Assembly (NCBI GenBank): GCA_001953115.1 | Contig: LSSL01004062.1 | Span: 1-21,348 of the forward strand | Source of the DNA: Smittium mucronatum | Lineage: Eukaryota; Kickxellomycota; Harpellomycetes; Harpellales; Legeriomycetaceae | Length of the DNA stretch: 21,348 bases | Direction: 5' to 3' | Part shown: positions 11,141 through 21,348 of the stretch, in pieces | Layout: each line of letters starts with the position of its first letter | Position numbering within the stretch: position 1 is the stretch's first letter | Notes under the pieces: model-generated | Database searches by the model: none | Seen by the model: only the letters and a program-made list of their open reading frames with translations | Told to the model about the DNA's origin: nothing | Translations under genes and position numbers: made by a program

Positions 11141-12758
11141 TTCCTGGTGTTGTGGTGGGTATTCCAAAAGAAAATGTCTCAGCGGTGACTTCAAAATCGA
11201 TCAAGAAAGGATGTATCAAAGTTACAGACTTTTTTTGGTAAAGTAATAATTTTTTTTCCGTACTTGGGTTTACACCCACGCTGAACGGACTCTTGTCGAA
11301 TAGCATTTTGTCATTTTGAAAAAGTTATTAAAAAAAAAATCAAACCCTTACTTTGTTTTTATCCACTTAATTACGAGCTATAAAAACTTCAAGATTTTAA
11401 TTTGTGCTGTCGATATTTCACCTCTATTTATACGCCTATTAGTAGTGTGTATTGTTAATAATAATCCAATTATACATACATATTTATATTTTATTGGACA
11501 GTAATATAGATTATATGAACACAGCTTAGTTTTAGCAAATGCAGTAATTTTCAAATAAGTTAGCGGGCTGAAAAAATATAGCTTTTTAATTTATTTAATT
11601 TATTCAAACAACCTCATAGTGTCTGCCAATAATATTTCGCAGTAAATAAATTAATGGTCAATTGTTTGTAGATTAAACGCTAAAAAGCATAGCCAACAAC
11701 AACTCGCTGAGGAAACCGACCGAGGAAATGTGGCATTTATAGTGGAGTGTTGAGTTTCAAAAAAAGGGAAAATTAAGGAATCATTAAAGAGTTAAAGTTT
11801 AACTGTTAAGTTTTAGTACCTTAATATTGAAAAGATTGGTAAATGCTGGTAATGAATTAACTTCTAGGTTCCTCTGTCCATCTATCTGCAGCATAAATAA
11901 GGGGAAATTGAAATCATATCTATTATCTGATATAACCCACCTTGAAAGGTTTCGACTGATAGAGGTATCTAAAGTCACTCGCAACTACTAATCAATTGTT
12001 CTATCACTGGCTATTAGGTTTGTTAAGATGTCAAGTCTGCTTGGATAGAGCCTAATTTTAGATGGATTAGTAAAAATTAAATCCTAGGCGGAAATGCCAT
12101 ACTTGATATTTATTAAACCCACTAAGCTAAGGAAGCTAGTCTTGCTTATAGAATCTAGACAATTTTACTTGCATGGTTTGAATACTGCGTAACTAGATGG
12201 CATAATAATCTGACTGTTATTTATACTGATATGAATCCATTTCTTCCAAATGATTTTTAAATGAATTTCTGCCAGGTAGAACTGATTGTAAGCTCTTGTG
12301 AATTAATAGTGAAGATGTACTATTTTATTATTTTTTATCAAATCATCTAAACGTCAAGTTATTCCACATCTAATGGTAGACATTTTTCTTTAAATCAACA
12401 TTGTCCAATTAATAATGTTCAACTGAAAATTATTAATAAAATTGAGCACTTATTGGATAATTATAGATTTCTTAAATTTTAATGAGTTTTATTGGACAAA
12501 TTCCGATTTTTAGACAATATTCGCCAGAAAAAATAAAATTATTAAATATGATTTGTGTTTGCTTTTTGTAACATTGGCTAATTCCATTCCGTACAATCAT
12601 GAAATGTAATTTACAAGAAATGTTGTGATTTGATAATTTCCCGTAAAAAAAAAAATGGTATAGTTAAATCAGCATTATTTTACAAAATATTATACATTTT
12701 GGTAGTAAAGGCAAAATTTCTTAGAAAATCCCATAAAGACGCTAGATATAACTTCGAA
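11141..12758. other. Intergenic region between divergent uS10 and TMEM242-like genes
   Basis: Roughly 1.6 kb of AT-rich DNA that must contain the uS10 leader and promoter and the promoter of the TMEM242-like gene. The stretch 11341-11350 carries AAACCCTTA, which resembles the telo-box found near some ribosomal protein genes (weak). I see no further coding exon; the open frames here lack ATG starts, family motifs or continuation. Confidence 0.55.
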
Positions 12759-13535
12759 ATGGCAGTAGGTGATGTTCCTGGAGATGATTCTCCAGATTTT
12801 TCCACATTTTCTGAGGCTATTGAAGATTTCGGTCGTAAGTTCGAAGAAGCCAAGCCGAAGCCTCTAACGTTTTTGGGAATCAGTGCCGGAATTTTCACTT
12901 CAGTCTCGGTTGTTTCTTTATTAATCGGTCGAGAGAAGGGTTAGTTATATTATATTAAACTAAAATAATTCTCTTTTTTATATTAATTGGACCTTTCATT
13001 TGTGCTTACGGGTTTCGCCTCACCTCACCTCACCTTTTCTTTTCTTTTAAATTTCTTTCCCGGCACCCTCATCCCCCATCATTTATTTATATATTTTTTT
13101 TATCGATTTTAAACATCTTTCTTTCCTTTAAATCTCTTGAGTTAATGTATCGTTTTATTTATTAACTTTCCTTTTGTATCCCTTTCCGACTATAAAAAAA
13201 TAAATAAATGTAAATCAGTTTACAAGAACTCAGTGGAAGGACAAATCAATCCGGGTGAACCCATGCGACTAGCGATTAGGGCATTTGGAATAGCAACCCT
13301 TGGGACAGTCTCCGTATTCGGGATCGGAATCGCCTCTGCAACCTATTACCTTAGGAGCATAGGAATCGACTCAGTTCCTAAATTTAGCAAGTACGCTTCC
13401 TCCAAAATACAATCGTTAATGGGTGGCTCTATCGAAGAGCGAGCCCAAATTAATGAACATAGTGAATCTGATATGGCTGATTTAAACGATTGGAATAAAG
13501 AGTTTGAACATGAACAGTTCAAAGAGCACGCCTAA
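12759..13535 (+). CDS. TMEM242-like two-pass mitochondrial membrane protein (165 aa, two exons)
   Basis: Exon 1 is 12759-12939 and exon 2 is 13219-13535. The 279-nt intron has donor GTTAGT and is phase 1. ATG 12759 is the first Met in the frame; the longer upstream frame lacks an ATG. Residues about 36-57 (FLGISAGIFTSVSVVSLLIG) and 82-104 are membrane segments separated by a short polar loop. The second half (LAIRAFG, then a Gly/Ser-rich helix, then a short stretch ending in KIQSLMG) lines up with LALRALG...KMQSIFP of human TMEM242, a factor in complex I and ATP synthase c-ring assembly. The C-terminus is an acidic/His-rich tail. A second phase-compatible acceptor 15 nt downstream would delete five residues (YKNSV). 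Homology is clear over about 45 residues and weaker elsewhere. Confidence 0.78.
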
Positions 13536-13955
13536 GAGTTTATTTTTTGATGTTCTTCTTCCTCCTAATCCCTAATTTCCTTGAAAGATTCGTAAAGCTT
13601 GGATTTTTTTCCACTATTTTCTATGCTCATTCAATGGCCCTTTTCAACTATAACTTTTATTGCCTATTAGATTCAATTCCTGTGTACTTTTCTTTTCTTG
13701 TTTTTTATTAAAATAGATTTATAAAATTAACACCTTAATTACTTTATTCGTGATGTAAGATGAATGATGAATGATTTGAGTAGATAATTTACTCGTCTGA
13801 CTTACTATAATAATTTCAATCAATCCAAATTGTTTCTATTTTTGTTGTATTATTTTTTAAATAGAATTTCTTTAATATAAAAAATTCACTAAGTAAAAAA
13901 AATCTAAACAATAAAAAAAAAATATAGCGCTGATTTTAATAAGTGAGAGAGAACT
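13536..13955. other. Convergent 3' region of the TMEM242-like and NCA2 genes
   Basis: 420 bases of T- and A-rich sequence holding both transcript ends. Near 13755-13805 a small nested hairpin is visible: GTAAG/CTTAC outside and GAGTA/TACTC inside. No coding potential is seen. Confidence 0.6.
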
Positions 13956-16623
13956 CTAAATTAGTCTATACACTCTTTGAAGAACGTTGTACCTCTGCAT
14001 TGGGGACAATCTGCTATCTTCAATATCTCTAATATCAGACAAAATCATATTCTTATTGATAAGATCTCCTGAGGTTCCCAGGAATTTCCATGGAGTTAGA
14101 ACCCAAAAGAGTTTTGATGATGTTTTGATGTTCCCTTTAGATACGAGGATTCGTAATTTACTAGTATAAGTCAAAACCAACCCCTGAGAAATTACGTTTT
14201 TTTGTCTGATGGATTTTTCAATCGGATTTGATTCAGTTTCTTCACTGGTTTCTGTTTCTTGATACATAACTGAATTGCTGGGAATTTCCAACATCTTATT
14301 CAATATTATGTCGATATCTCTACAAAAAAAAAAAGCATTAAATACAATAATAATTGCATATTAATAAGAAAATGAAAATCATACCTGACAATAATAGAAA
14401 TTTTTTGCTCAGCCTCCGAGCCATCATCGCCAGAGAATTTATCCAGCAAATACACAAGGAATTTTCCAGATAGATACATAAATACAGCAGCCGGAGCAAC
14501 TGCCAAAAATACAAAATTCAACTCGTTTGATCTCAAAAGCTTATCCAGGGCTGCCAATGCCATCTGGATATCAACATTGGCCTTTTGAACTTGAATCAAT
14601 ATTGAAGGTACTAAATTACCAAACACTGCGCTCTTGATTGGATTTTGCATTTCTTGAGCATAAAAACTCATCACCGAAGAAATATCTCCCTCCTTAATTT
14701 CGAGTTCGATTTCTTCGCGGTTAGAATCATTCAAAAAATTCTTTTTTTCCAACAAATTTGTAGTCATCATTTGAAGAGCCAAAATACTAGATTGAAGAGA
14801 CTTTGAAGAAACAACTTGAACGATTCTGCCCCCATATCTTATTGTGTCGTATGCTTCTTGCAAAGGATCGACAATGTAACGATTAGTGTACATATAAACA
14901 GTTTCTGCAAAGTTTTTAGAAAACTCTTTAATATCAGCAGACTTTCCATAAATATATCTTCCAGAGTATAGTCCTATGGTACCGAATACTAGTGCTGGGA
15001 TCCATGTCCTAGATATAAAGTTCGGTCTAGAATTGATTTTTATTACATCAGACAGTTTTTTTTCTAAATTTGAAAGCCTGAACTTAATTTCCTTCAATCT
15101 TTCTACTGATTCTAGTGCATTATCTAAAAAAATTCGTACGTTTTAATGAATCTTTATGAAGAAACGACATAGCATTATAAGAATATTTATAGGATACAAT
15201 TAAAAAAAAAATTACCCCAGAAATCAGATCCCGAAAAGGAATATTCATAGTATTTAGGTATAGTATTTTGAATGTTGAAGTTAGTCGATCGATATAAAGT
15301 GAAGATGTATTGGTTAATTCTCAAAAGGAAATCTTCTGAAGAGCCTTTTTTGCTGTTATCTTTGGTTTCTATTATTTTTTTAGTATCATTTAAATTTGAT
15401 GGAGTTTCGTTTAAAGGAACATTTAAAAGCCCTAATCGATAAGAGATTCCAGCATTAGTAGATAATAGATTAGTGGTTATTTGGGAAATCTCTTGGTTAA
15501 CTAAGCTGAAAACTCCAAGATTGGTAAATATTTTGCTCATGGGACCCATAAAGAGCGAAGGACTTATCGATATATAGAAGTGTCTTGCTGAGGCGAAGTT
15601 GGAGATACGACAATAGATCAGGGAAAAAATGGCACTATAAGTTTTTGGCTTAAGTAGCAAAGCGGAAAATTTTAAGGTATTTGATAATAATGAAGAAATA
15701 ATGGGCTGGGTATTATCAGATTCCAAATCTCGATAAAAATTAATGTTATCAACAGTAATTGAATCCATAAAAAATTTATATAAATCTTTGAATAATCCAA
15801 CGATACTTTTTGAAATCGATGACAGTATTTTTCCGGGAAAAGCTAAAAAAATCAAAAAAAACCCCCCCAAACTTTTAGTTACGCAGGAATTTCAAAAAAT
15901 AAAATAAATATGGAGGCAGTATTTAGAAAAATTACTAGAAACAAGGTAGTAAGCGATATTGTACTTGGATGAGCGTTGATTTTCCCAATACTTTGCCTCT
16001 TGAGATATTGATAATGAGCTCTGGGATAATACCAAACTTGCTTGGGCTTGTAATGAGGCCACATTTCTTGCCAGAATCTGACAGAAAATGATTTTTATTG
16101 CATCCTCTCCATAAAACATTTGATCTGAAGAAAACCAATTTGGGACACTATTAGAAGAATCCTTTTCAGGATCGATTCCATCGATTGATTTTGGAAAAGC
16201 AGATTTTTGGAAATCGACACATACTTTCGACAATAAAACGAAATCATCTTGTTCATAATCCATTTTTTCAAGAAATTTTGAGGTATTAACATTAAACAAT
16301 CTAGAATCAGAAATACTCTTGTCCGAATATAACCCAGATCCTTCGTTTTTTTTTGAGTTTGTGAGTTCGGGCATTAAATTAAGATAGGTATCAAAGGCCG
16401 TGCTGTTAGTATATTCAAGAGTGCTTTCGGAATAATTGGGTATGAAATGCAATTCAGCAGCCCTATTAACTAAAGAATTTAAATCTTCGCTCATTTCTAA
16501 GCTTGATAAAACTCCATGAGAATCTTTTCTACGAATCATGGAACCGGCTTCTCTTTCAAGATTTAAGCTATCGCCGCATAGTTGCTGGATGACGAAATTA
16601 TATCTGTCTTGATAGAAATTCAT
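13956..16623 (-). CDS. NCA2: NCA2 family mitochondrial protein (nuclear control of ATP synthase 2), 805 aa, four exons
   Basis: Exons are 16623-15936, 15842-15216, 15123-14385 and 14319-13956. Introns are 93, 92 and 65 nt (GTAATT, GTAATT, GTATGA donors; phases 1, 1, 2) and the joined frame ends in TAA. The start is ATG 16623 (GCCATGA); the frame extends upstream without another ATG. EAKYWENQRSSKYNIAYYL matches the family's YW...YxLQT region at the exon 1 end. About 478-497 and 642-665 are membrane helices. The NCA2 core is PIKSAVFGNLVPSILIQVQK followed by ALDKLLRSNELNFVFLAVAP. The end (RDIDIILN...SPMQRYNVLQRVYRLI) is the conserved tail. In yeast, Nca2 is mitochondrial and affects expression of mitochondrial ATP6/ATP8. 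The Ser/Asn-rich N-terminal third is longer than in yeast. The symbol follows the family; strict orthology is untested. Confidence 0.87.
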
Positions 16624-16645
16624 GGCTTGGTAGTTGAAGCAAGGA

Positions 16646-16654
16646 CTTTTTATA
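16646..16654 (-). promoter_or_regulatory. Possible TATA element of the NCA2 gene
   Basis: TATAAAAAG on the minus strand lies about 23-31 nt before the chosen ATG. So close a TATA would leave almost no leader, so either the leader is very short or the motif is fortuitous in AT-rich DNA. Confidence 0.3.
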
Positions 16655-16689
16655 CTATTAATATATTTGTAATTTGCGGTTACTCCCGT

Positions 16690-16701
16690 GGGGGGGGGGG
16701 G
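16690..16701. repeat. G12 homopolymer upstream of NCA2
   Basis: Twelve consecutive G (C on the NCA2 strand) about 65-80 nt before the NCA2 ATG. Unusual in such AT-rich DNA; prone to slippage in replication and sequencing. Confidence 0.9.
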
Positions 16702-17325
16702 ATAAAAATATGGAAAGAAGGTAATCACGATCAGTTGAGGAAGAGCTAAGATAAAGAAAATTTTTGGAGTGAGGCACTAAAGAAAGTTCTTTTTATTTAA
16801 TAAGTTGTCGGTGTATCTTAATTTTTTGGCGTTTGAAATGAAGATTGTGTAGTTTAGTGTAAATTAAGCCTGCAAATAATGAATAGTAACTAGTCATATT
16901 CAGCCAATTATTTCTTTATCTTGAAAAATATCGATCCTGTTGTAATAAATGGATAATTTCTGATCTTCCAATAAAGTATTCGTATTTATTTAAACATCTG
17001 CTATTTCTTTGGCACGTGTTCGTGATACTAAAAGTGTTTTTATTTTTTTGAATAACTGAATACGATACTTTTAGTGAAGTTTTGTGGTTAATCTTGAAGG
17101 CATGTTGATAAATCTTATCAGGTAACAAATTTGATTCCTTTAAAAATGAAATCTAGGACAAAAGCCAATAATTTTTTTATTTTTTTAAAATTATTTTCAG
17201 TTAACATCATTAATAACTATTTAAAAAAACAGAGGTAAAAAAATGTGCATACTATAGAAAATATTGATATTTTAATCACTAATAGGCTCCTCTGTCGGTC
17301 TACCAGCTGCTTAACTAGGAGAAAT
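16702..17325. other. Non-genic stretch upstream of NCA2
   Basis: AT-rich, no supported exon on either strand. It should contain the NCA2 promoter. The short open frames found here lack ATG starts or any recognisable motif. Confidence 0.55.
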
Positions 17326-17417
17326 TGGACTCATGTCTAACACCAGGTATACCCCACCCAGCATCACCTCAAGTAAGGTGGGTAACTGAGATTATATACA
17401 GACATGAATTGAGTTCG
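17326..17417. repeat. Imperfect nested hairpin of about 90 nt
   Basis: Outer arms TCATGTCT (17331-17338) and AGACATGA (17400-17407) are perfect complements, extended outward by GGACTC/GAGTTC-type pairing with a 3-nt bulge. Inner arms TACCCCACC and GGTGGGTA (17350-17358 and 17377-17384) pair with one bulged C. This pocket is more GC-rich than its surroundings. It could be a structured RNA, a small inverted-repeat element or chance. Confidence 0.45.
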
Positions 17418-17900
17418 ACATCAATCAACACAAATTCTTTGAGTTCATAGAGCTTCTCATCAGAATTCATTTCTTCTAGGATTGATAAAATCTATATTTG
17501 CACTAAAAAATGACGATTTTTCTGTGGTGGCTAATTCATTTCAGCTGCTAAACGCTGGAACCTCCCTTCGCTGACAAATTATGAAATGTTGGCGTAGGTA
17601 GTGCACCAGACTACATAAATTTCCGAATCGGTTCCTCTTGTTCTAGATTATCCCCGATCTGATTCATTTACCAATTAATGTATGGGAAGCTATTTCTTTC
17701 CTTATCCGAAACAGGAAGACATCGGTGAAATTTTGGTAGAGTACATATCTTTAAACGTATCACCAAAACCTTTAAACCACGACAAGACATTTCACTTTTA
17801 GAGAACCAAGAGTTATTCTTGCTCTTATTTATTATAAAAATTTGTACTTTATTTGGATACATCATCTAAATATCAAAATAACATCGTTAAACTTGCTTTG
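17418..17900. other. Non-genic stretch of moderate GC content
   Basis: Composition is closer to the gene-bearing part than to the very AT-rich DNA that follows. A 65-codon minus frame near 17865-17668 matches nothing I recognise and is broken by stops on continuation. It could be decayed coding or mobile DNA, but I see no diagnostic motif. Confidence 0.4.
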
Positions 17901-18363
17901 AATTCTTCTTTAGATTTCAATTGAATTTTAAGGGTTGGTAGTCTTAGCGCCTCTGATCTTAACAAGTTTAGAGATTTATATCTACAAGACAACATGGTTT
18001 TGTTTGTTTCGGTTGGGTCTCGATATTTATTAATTTTTTTATTTTTTGTTTAGATAAACTTTTTTGATTTCGTATTAAAATAATCTGTAACAGAAATAAA
18101 GCATTGATATATAATTGGCCTATATTTTTGATTCAGTTTAAAGCAGTACTATTATTGATAAATAACAAACCCTCAAACCAAATAATTAAAAAATGTTCTG
18201 AAAATTACAGAATTACTTTTACAGTAAATTACTTATATATATGTATTAGCTAAAACTCTGGAGCCATAATTATTATATTTGATTTTTAAATTCTAGAGAT
18301 TCATCCGTATTAAAGCCTGGATTTTAGTTATTAAATGAAGCTTTACTAAAAATACACGCTTCT

Positions 18364-18365
<2 letters not shown>

Positions 18366-18394
<29 letters not shown>
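18366..18394. repeat. AT dinucleotide microsatellite (29 nt)
   Basis: Uninterrupted alternating A and T, about 14 units, self-complementary. Confidence 0.95.
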
Positions 18395-18398
<4 letters not shown>

Positions 18399-19488
18399 AC
18401 GCATCTTATTTGTATGCTAAAAGTATTTTTCTGAATAAATACATATTCTAAATCTTATGAAAAAAAAAATCCCATCAAATCTATCTTCAACGAATTAAAT
18501 TCAATATATATTTTAAGAAATAAATACTTTACAAGAGGTGTTTTGTTATTCTTTTGATTTTCTATTTTTTCTTTAATTCTTTTAAATTTCAATAAAATAA
18601 TGGTTACATGAAAAAATTGATTTTAAGGCGTATTTTAAAAAACATTTTATTTCCAGAAAATTTTTTATAAAGTTACTCTAGTTTTTATTTTTCATTAAAA
18701 AAAGATAACCCATTTAGCCTGATTTAATAACTCCCTGTATATATATTTTCTCTTTAAGCAAATATTTTTAATATAATTTGATTTTATATTACTTGATCCA
18801 TAAATATCATATAATTTTTTGGATTAAATTTGTTTATTTTAAATAAAAAGATCTTAAATTATTATAATTGTGATGAAAGGGGGTAAAAAAAACAATGCGT
18901 AATAATAAGAAGTAGATAAAATGAAATAATTTTGAATTTTGAAGGTACATTTTGAACTTAATTTTTATCCATGCACGGACTTTTTTAAGAGAATTTATTC
19001 CATCGTTGATTTTTTATTCTCCATATATAACACTTTTTACATCTAATGTTTTTAAATCAAACGCTTTATATTAACTTTTAGTCGTGTAATATTACTAATA
19101 ATAATAATGATAATAATATAGCTCAAAATTATATTTAAAATCACCCTTGATATCAATCTAAGTTTATAAGTTCTCATCAAAACTAATTAAGATATCATCA
19201 TGAAAACAAATTATTATTTGACTTTAATGTTTTCTTAATGGTTTAGACAATATTTTAAATAAATTTTTGAAAATTGATAATAATAAACTATTATTGATCT
19301 AAATCGTTAAAACTTTTTTAATTCTTTTTTTTTGATATAATTATATTAAATTTGGTTAATTGTGCGAATTATTATGCATTTGTTTTTGTATCTATATATA
19401 TATATTATTGAAATTTTCATGGAATATTATAGTGAGGTTATTGATTTATTTGATAGGTATGAATATTATATAAAAATTAAAATTATTT

Positions 19489-19597
19489 TATGTGCTTTCA
19501 TAGGTTTTTATTGATTGGATGGAGAAATAAAAAAGAAAATTAATAAATAAAATTCATCAGAAAAAAAAAGTAAAATTAAAATAATCCAAAAGCACAT
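19489..19597. repeat. 10-bp inverted repeat with 89-bp spacer
   Basis: TATGTGCTTT at 19489-19498 and its complement AAAGCACATA at 19588-19597, both flanked by AATTATTTT-like sequence. The arms are of mixed composition, so less likely to be chance than the pure A/T palindromes nearby. Confidence 0.5.
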
Positions 19598-19686
19598 ATT
19601 ACAAATCATAAATCGTTATTTATTTAAGTTAAATTTTCTAATACTTTTTTTAACACTTTTTTTTCGAATAAAAAAACTTGAGAGTA

Positions 19687-19717
19687 ATAATTTTTAAAAA
19701 TTATCATTTTTGATAAT
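19687..19717. repeat. 18-bp perfect palindrome overlapping a second short hairpin
   Basis: ATAATTTTTAAAAATTAT (19687-19704) is perfectly self-complementary. ATTATC/GATAAT arms (about 19700-19717) follow with a TTTT-like loop. Both are made almost only of A and T. Confidence 0.7.
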
Positions 19718-20713
19718 CCTCAACAAAAATTATTTATTCCGTATGAAAAATAAATAGTCCCCCTAAAACTACTAAAAATATAGTAATGTTTATTAGTCGT
19801 ATATATTATATCTTCTTATGTTTATTTTGGTAGAATAAATTTTTTTATTAATTGAAACTCATTTAATTCTTTGAAGAGATTTCTGTTTGTCTTTTAAGCC
19901 TAAATATAATTTTTATAATTGGCTATCATGATTTTTTAAAACTTGAATCGTTCTGAAATGGGGGGAAATGCCAATACTTTGTATAAAAAATGTAAAATAA
20001 AACGAAAATTATCCCGGATTTCAGATTTAAAAAATTAATTTTGGAATACTCTTTTACTATTATATATTATCTTCAAACCTATGAATCTTAAGTATCCTTA
20101 TGGCAATGTAAATTTGTTTTCATTTTTCATGAGTCTAAATTTTTTTAAGTCTGGATTTTTTTTAATTTGGGCGCATATTAATAAAACTAGACATAGATTT
20201 CCGTCATTAAATTTCGTTTTTAAATTTATACTGAAAAAAAGATAAAATATTAATCTATTAAATTCAGTATAATTAGAATTATATGATCTGACTTAAAAAT
20301 TTACTTTTTTGCGTCTATCAAGGGCAAATTATGAGTCATTAAATCCTAAATATTGAGATAAAAAAACAGATTAATTAGAATTTTAGCCCAATTTAGCACA
20401 AAATTATATCACTTTGATATTTTTTCAATCTTATCTTAAATAAAATAGTTATTCGAAAATAATTGTATTTAAATTATATGATTTAATTTGAGATAATAAA
20501 TCCTTTTTTAATTTCAGGAGACCCATTTTTCCAAAGAAATAGGCCAATTTTTCATTCAAATATCTCTATTTTGGGTCAGCAAAAGTATTTCGTTTAAGAA
20601 AATATTTAATAGATTTACATTAGATTAAATGATATATTATTCAAATTACAGATACCCAATTTTTTTGAAGAGAAGAAGCTTAAGCAACTCCTAAAAAATA
20701 ACAGATGTGGCGT

Positions 20714-20736
20714 AAATTTAAATTTAAATTTAAATT
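20714..20736. repeat. AAATTT hexamer array, copy 1
   Basis: Almost four tandem AAATTT units. The unit is its own reverse complement, so the array can pair with itself or with the second copy about 255 bp away. Confidence 0.9.
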
Positions 20737-20990
20737 GCACTATTCGCACTGATTAATTAATTATAACTGACACAATAAGTAATTATGTGCCACAAAAAGA
20801 TACATAAAAATTCTTATTAAATCATATTGCTAAAAAAAAGATATAAATATAAAATAGCAAATATCAAATAGAAATTAGCGAAAAATTCCCAAATGTTTTT
20901 ACATTAAACGATAAAACAAAATAAAACCATAAAAAAATATTAATGTGAGATTTTACTTTAACAGAATATTCACGTCCCATATTTTATCCA

Positions 20991-21011
20991 TTTAAATTTA
21001 AATTTAAATTT
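20991..21011. repeat. AAATTT hexamer array, copy 2
   Basis: Three and a half AAATTT units, same repeat as the array at 20714-20736. Confidence 0.9.
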
Positions 21012-21348
21012 TAAGGTTTAGAATATTATTTTTCTGTATTGATGGTATAAATACAATGATTAAGACCCTTTTCAGTCTAATAATTTTTTTTGAGGCGTTG
21101 GAAACGTAAAACGACAAAAATATAATCATTTCATATCTAATTTTCATTAATTCAAGTAAATCAAATTTGTCGTTACTATCACTGATAAAACGCTATAATA
21201 ATTTTGGTGACGCTTTTATAAGTAAAGAATTATAAGTTTATTTCAATTATTGTTTGTAACTGCACTTTAAGTTTAATGAAAAAAACATATATCCTTATGT
21301 TAAATTGTACATAATAAGTATGGATGGCTAAATAACATATATATATAA

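Larger units (their letters stand above)
17900..21348. other. Very AT-rich gene-free tract
   Basis: Lines sampled by hand run about 13-23% GC, against roughly a third in the genes to the left. No open frame of any useful length occurs on either strand over 3.4 kb. The tract holds poly-A/T runs, a TA microsatellite, AAATTT hexamer arrays, an 18-bp palindrome and AAT repeats (about 19097-19115). It extends past the right edge. Candidate explanations are an AT-rich isochore, a centromeric or origin region, or decayed repeats; the sequence alone does not decide. Confidence 0.7.

Noticed and set aside
11088..11306. 72-codon minus-strand frame upstream of uS10
   Set aside because: It crosses the probable leader-intron acceptor and has no recognisable domain; treated as an upstream frame, not a gene.
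11799..11984. 61-codon minus-strand frame ending at an AAG|GTACTA donor-like site
   Set aside because: No ATG start, no family motif and no convincing downstream exon.
12940..13218. Pyrimidine-rich CTCACC/TTTTC repeats as a possible repeat element or CRISPR-like array
   Set aside because: They are inside the TMEM242-like intron, only a few units long and without regular spacers.
13755..13805. C/D snoRNA look-alike: ATGATGA and CTGA within a GTAAG/CTTAC stem
   Set aside because: Only about 50 nt long, with an internal hairpin where guide and D'/C' boxes should be; more likely chance or a 3'-end structure.
16916..17128. 70-codon minus-strand frame
   Set aside because: No ATG at its start, AT-driven composition and no motif; judged non-coding.
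17290..17330. tRNA-like A box on the minus strand (TTAAGCAGCTGGTAGA)
   Set aside because: No B box or T arm at the right distance and no closing acceptor stem.
17668..17865. 65-codon minus-strand frame as a possible mobile-element remnant
   Set aside because: Continuation is broken by stops and no transposase, integrase or reverse transcriptase motif can be seen.

Overview
The window reads as nuclear DNA of an AT-rich eukaryote, most likely a fungus. The protein-coding genes are small and carry short GT-AG introns (63 to 279 nt, nine in coding sequence), and the standard genetic code fits throughout. The gene content (a Cas1p/CASD1-type acyltransferase-like protein, an NCA2-type mitochondrial protein, a Rab3GAP catalytic subunit and a fungal/animal-like uS10) together with the base composition suggests an early-diverging lineage. 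Kickxellomycotina such as Harpellales is my first guess, but that is inference with low confidence.

Layout. (1) 1-2636, minus: a Cas1p/CASD1-like polytopic membrane protein in two exons, with its C-terminus cut off by the left edge. (2) 2637-4606: intergenic, apart from one speculative two-exon micro-ORF. (3) 4607-5598, plus: a four-exon zinc-finger plus G-patch protein resembling GPANK1, convergent with (4) 10429-5846, minus: the two-exon catalytic subunit of Rab3GAP (1489 aa) with long Ser/Asn-rich insertions. (5) 11104-10742, minus: ribosomal protein uS10 (RPS20), with signs of a 5'-leader intron. (6) 11141-12758: intergenic. (7) 12759-13535, plus: a two-exon TMEM242-like two-pass membrane protein, convergent with (8) 16623-13956, minus: a four-exon NCA2 family protein (805 aa). 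(9) 16702-17900: non-genic, containing one imperfect hairpin of about 90 nt. (10) roughly 17900-21348: a very AT-rich, gene-free tract with simple repeats and palindromes.

The genes are mostly unrelated housekeeping functions: Golgi or secretory modification, RNA-associated G-patch, Rab regulation, translation and mitochondria. One possible functional pairing is TMEM242-like with NCA2, both linked in other organisms to biogenesis of the mitochondrial ATP synthase membrane sector. The most unusual observation is that the Cas1p/CASD1-like protein keeps the family architecture but has lost the SGNH nucleophile serine, the triad histidine and several conserved histidines of the membrane domain, so it looks like a pseudoenzyme. 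I found no mobile element, CRISPR array, tRNA or rRNA that I can support.
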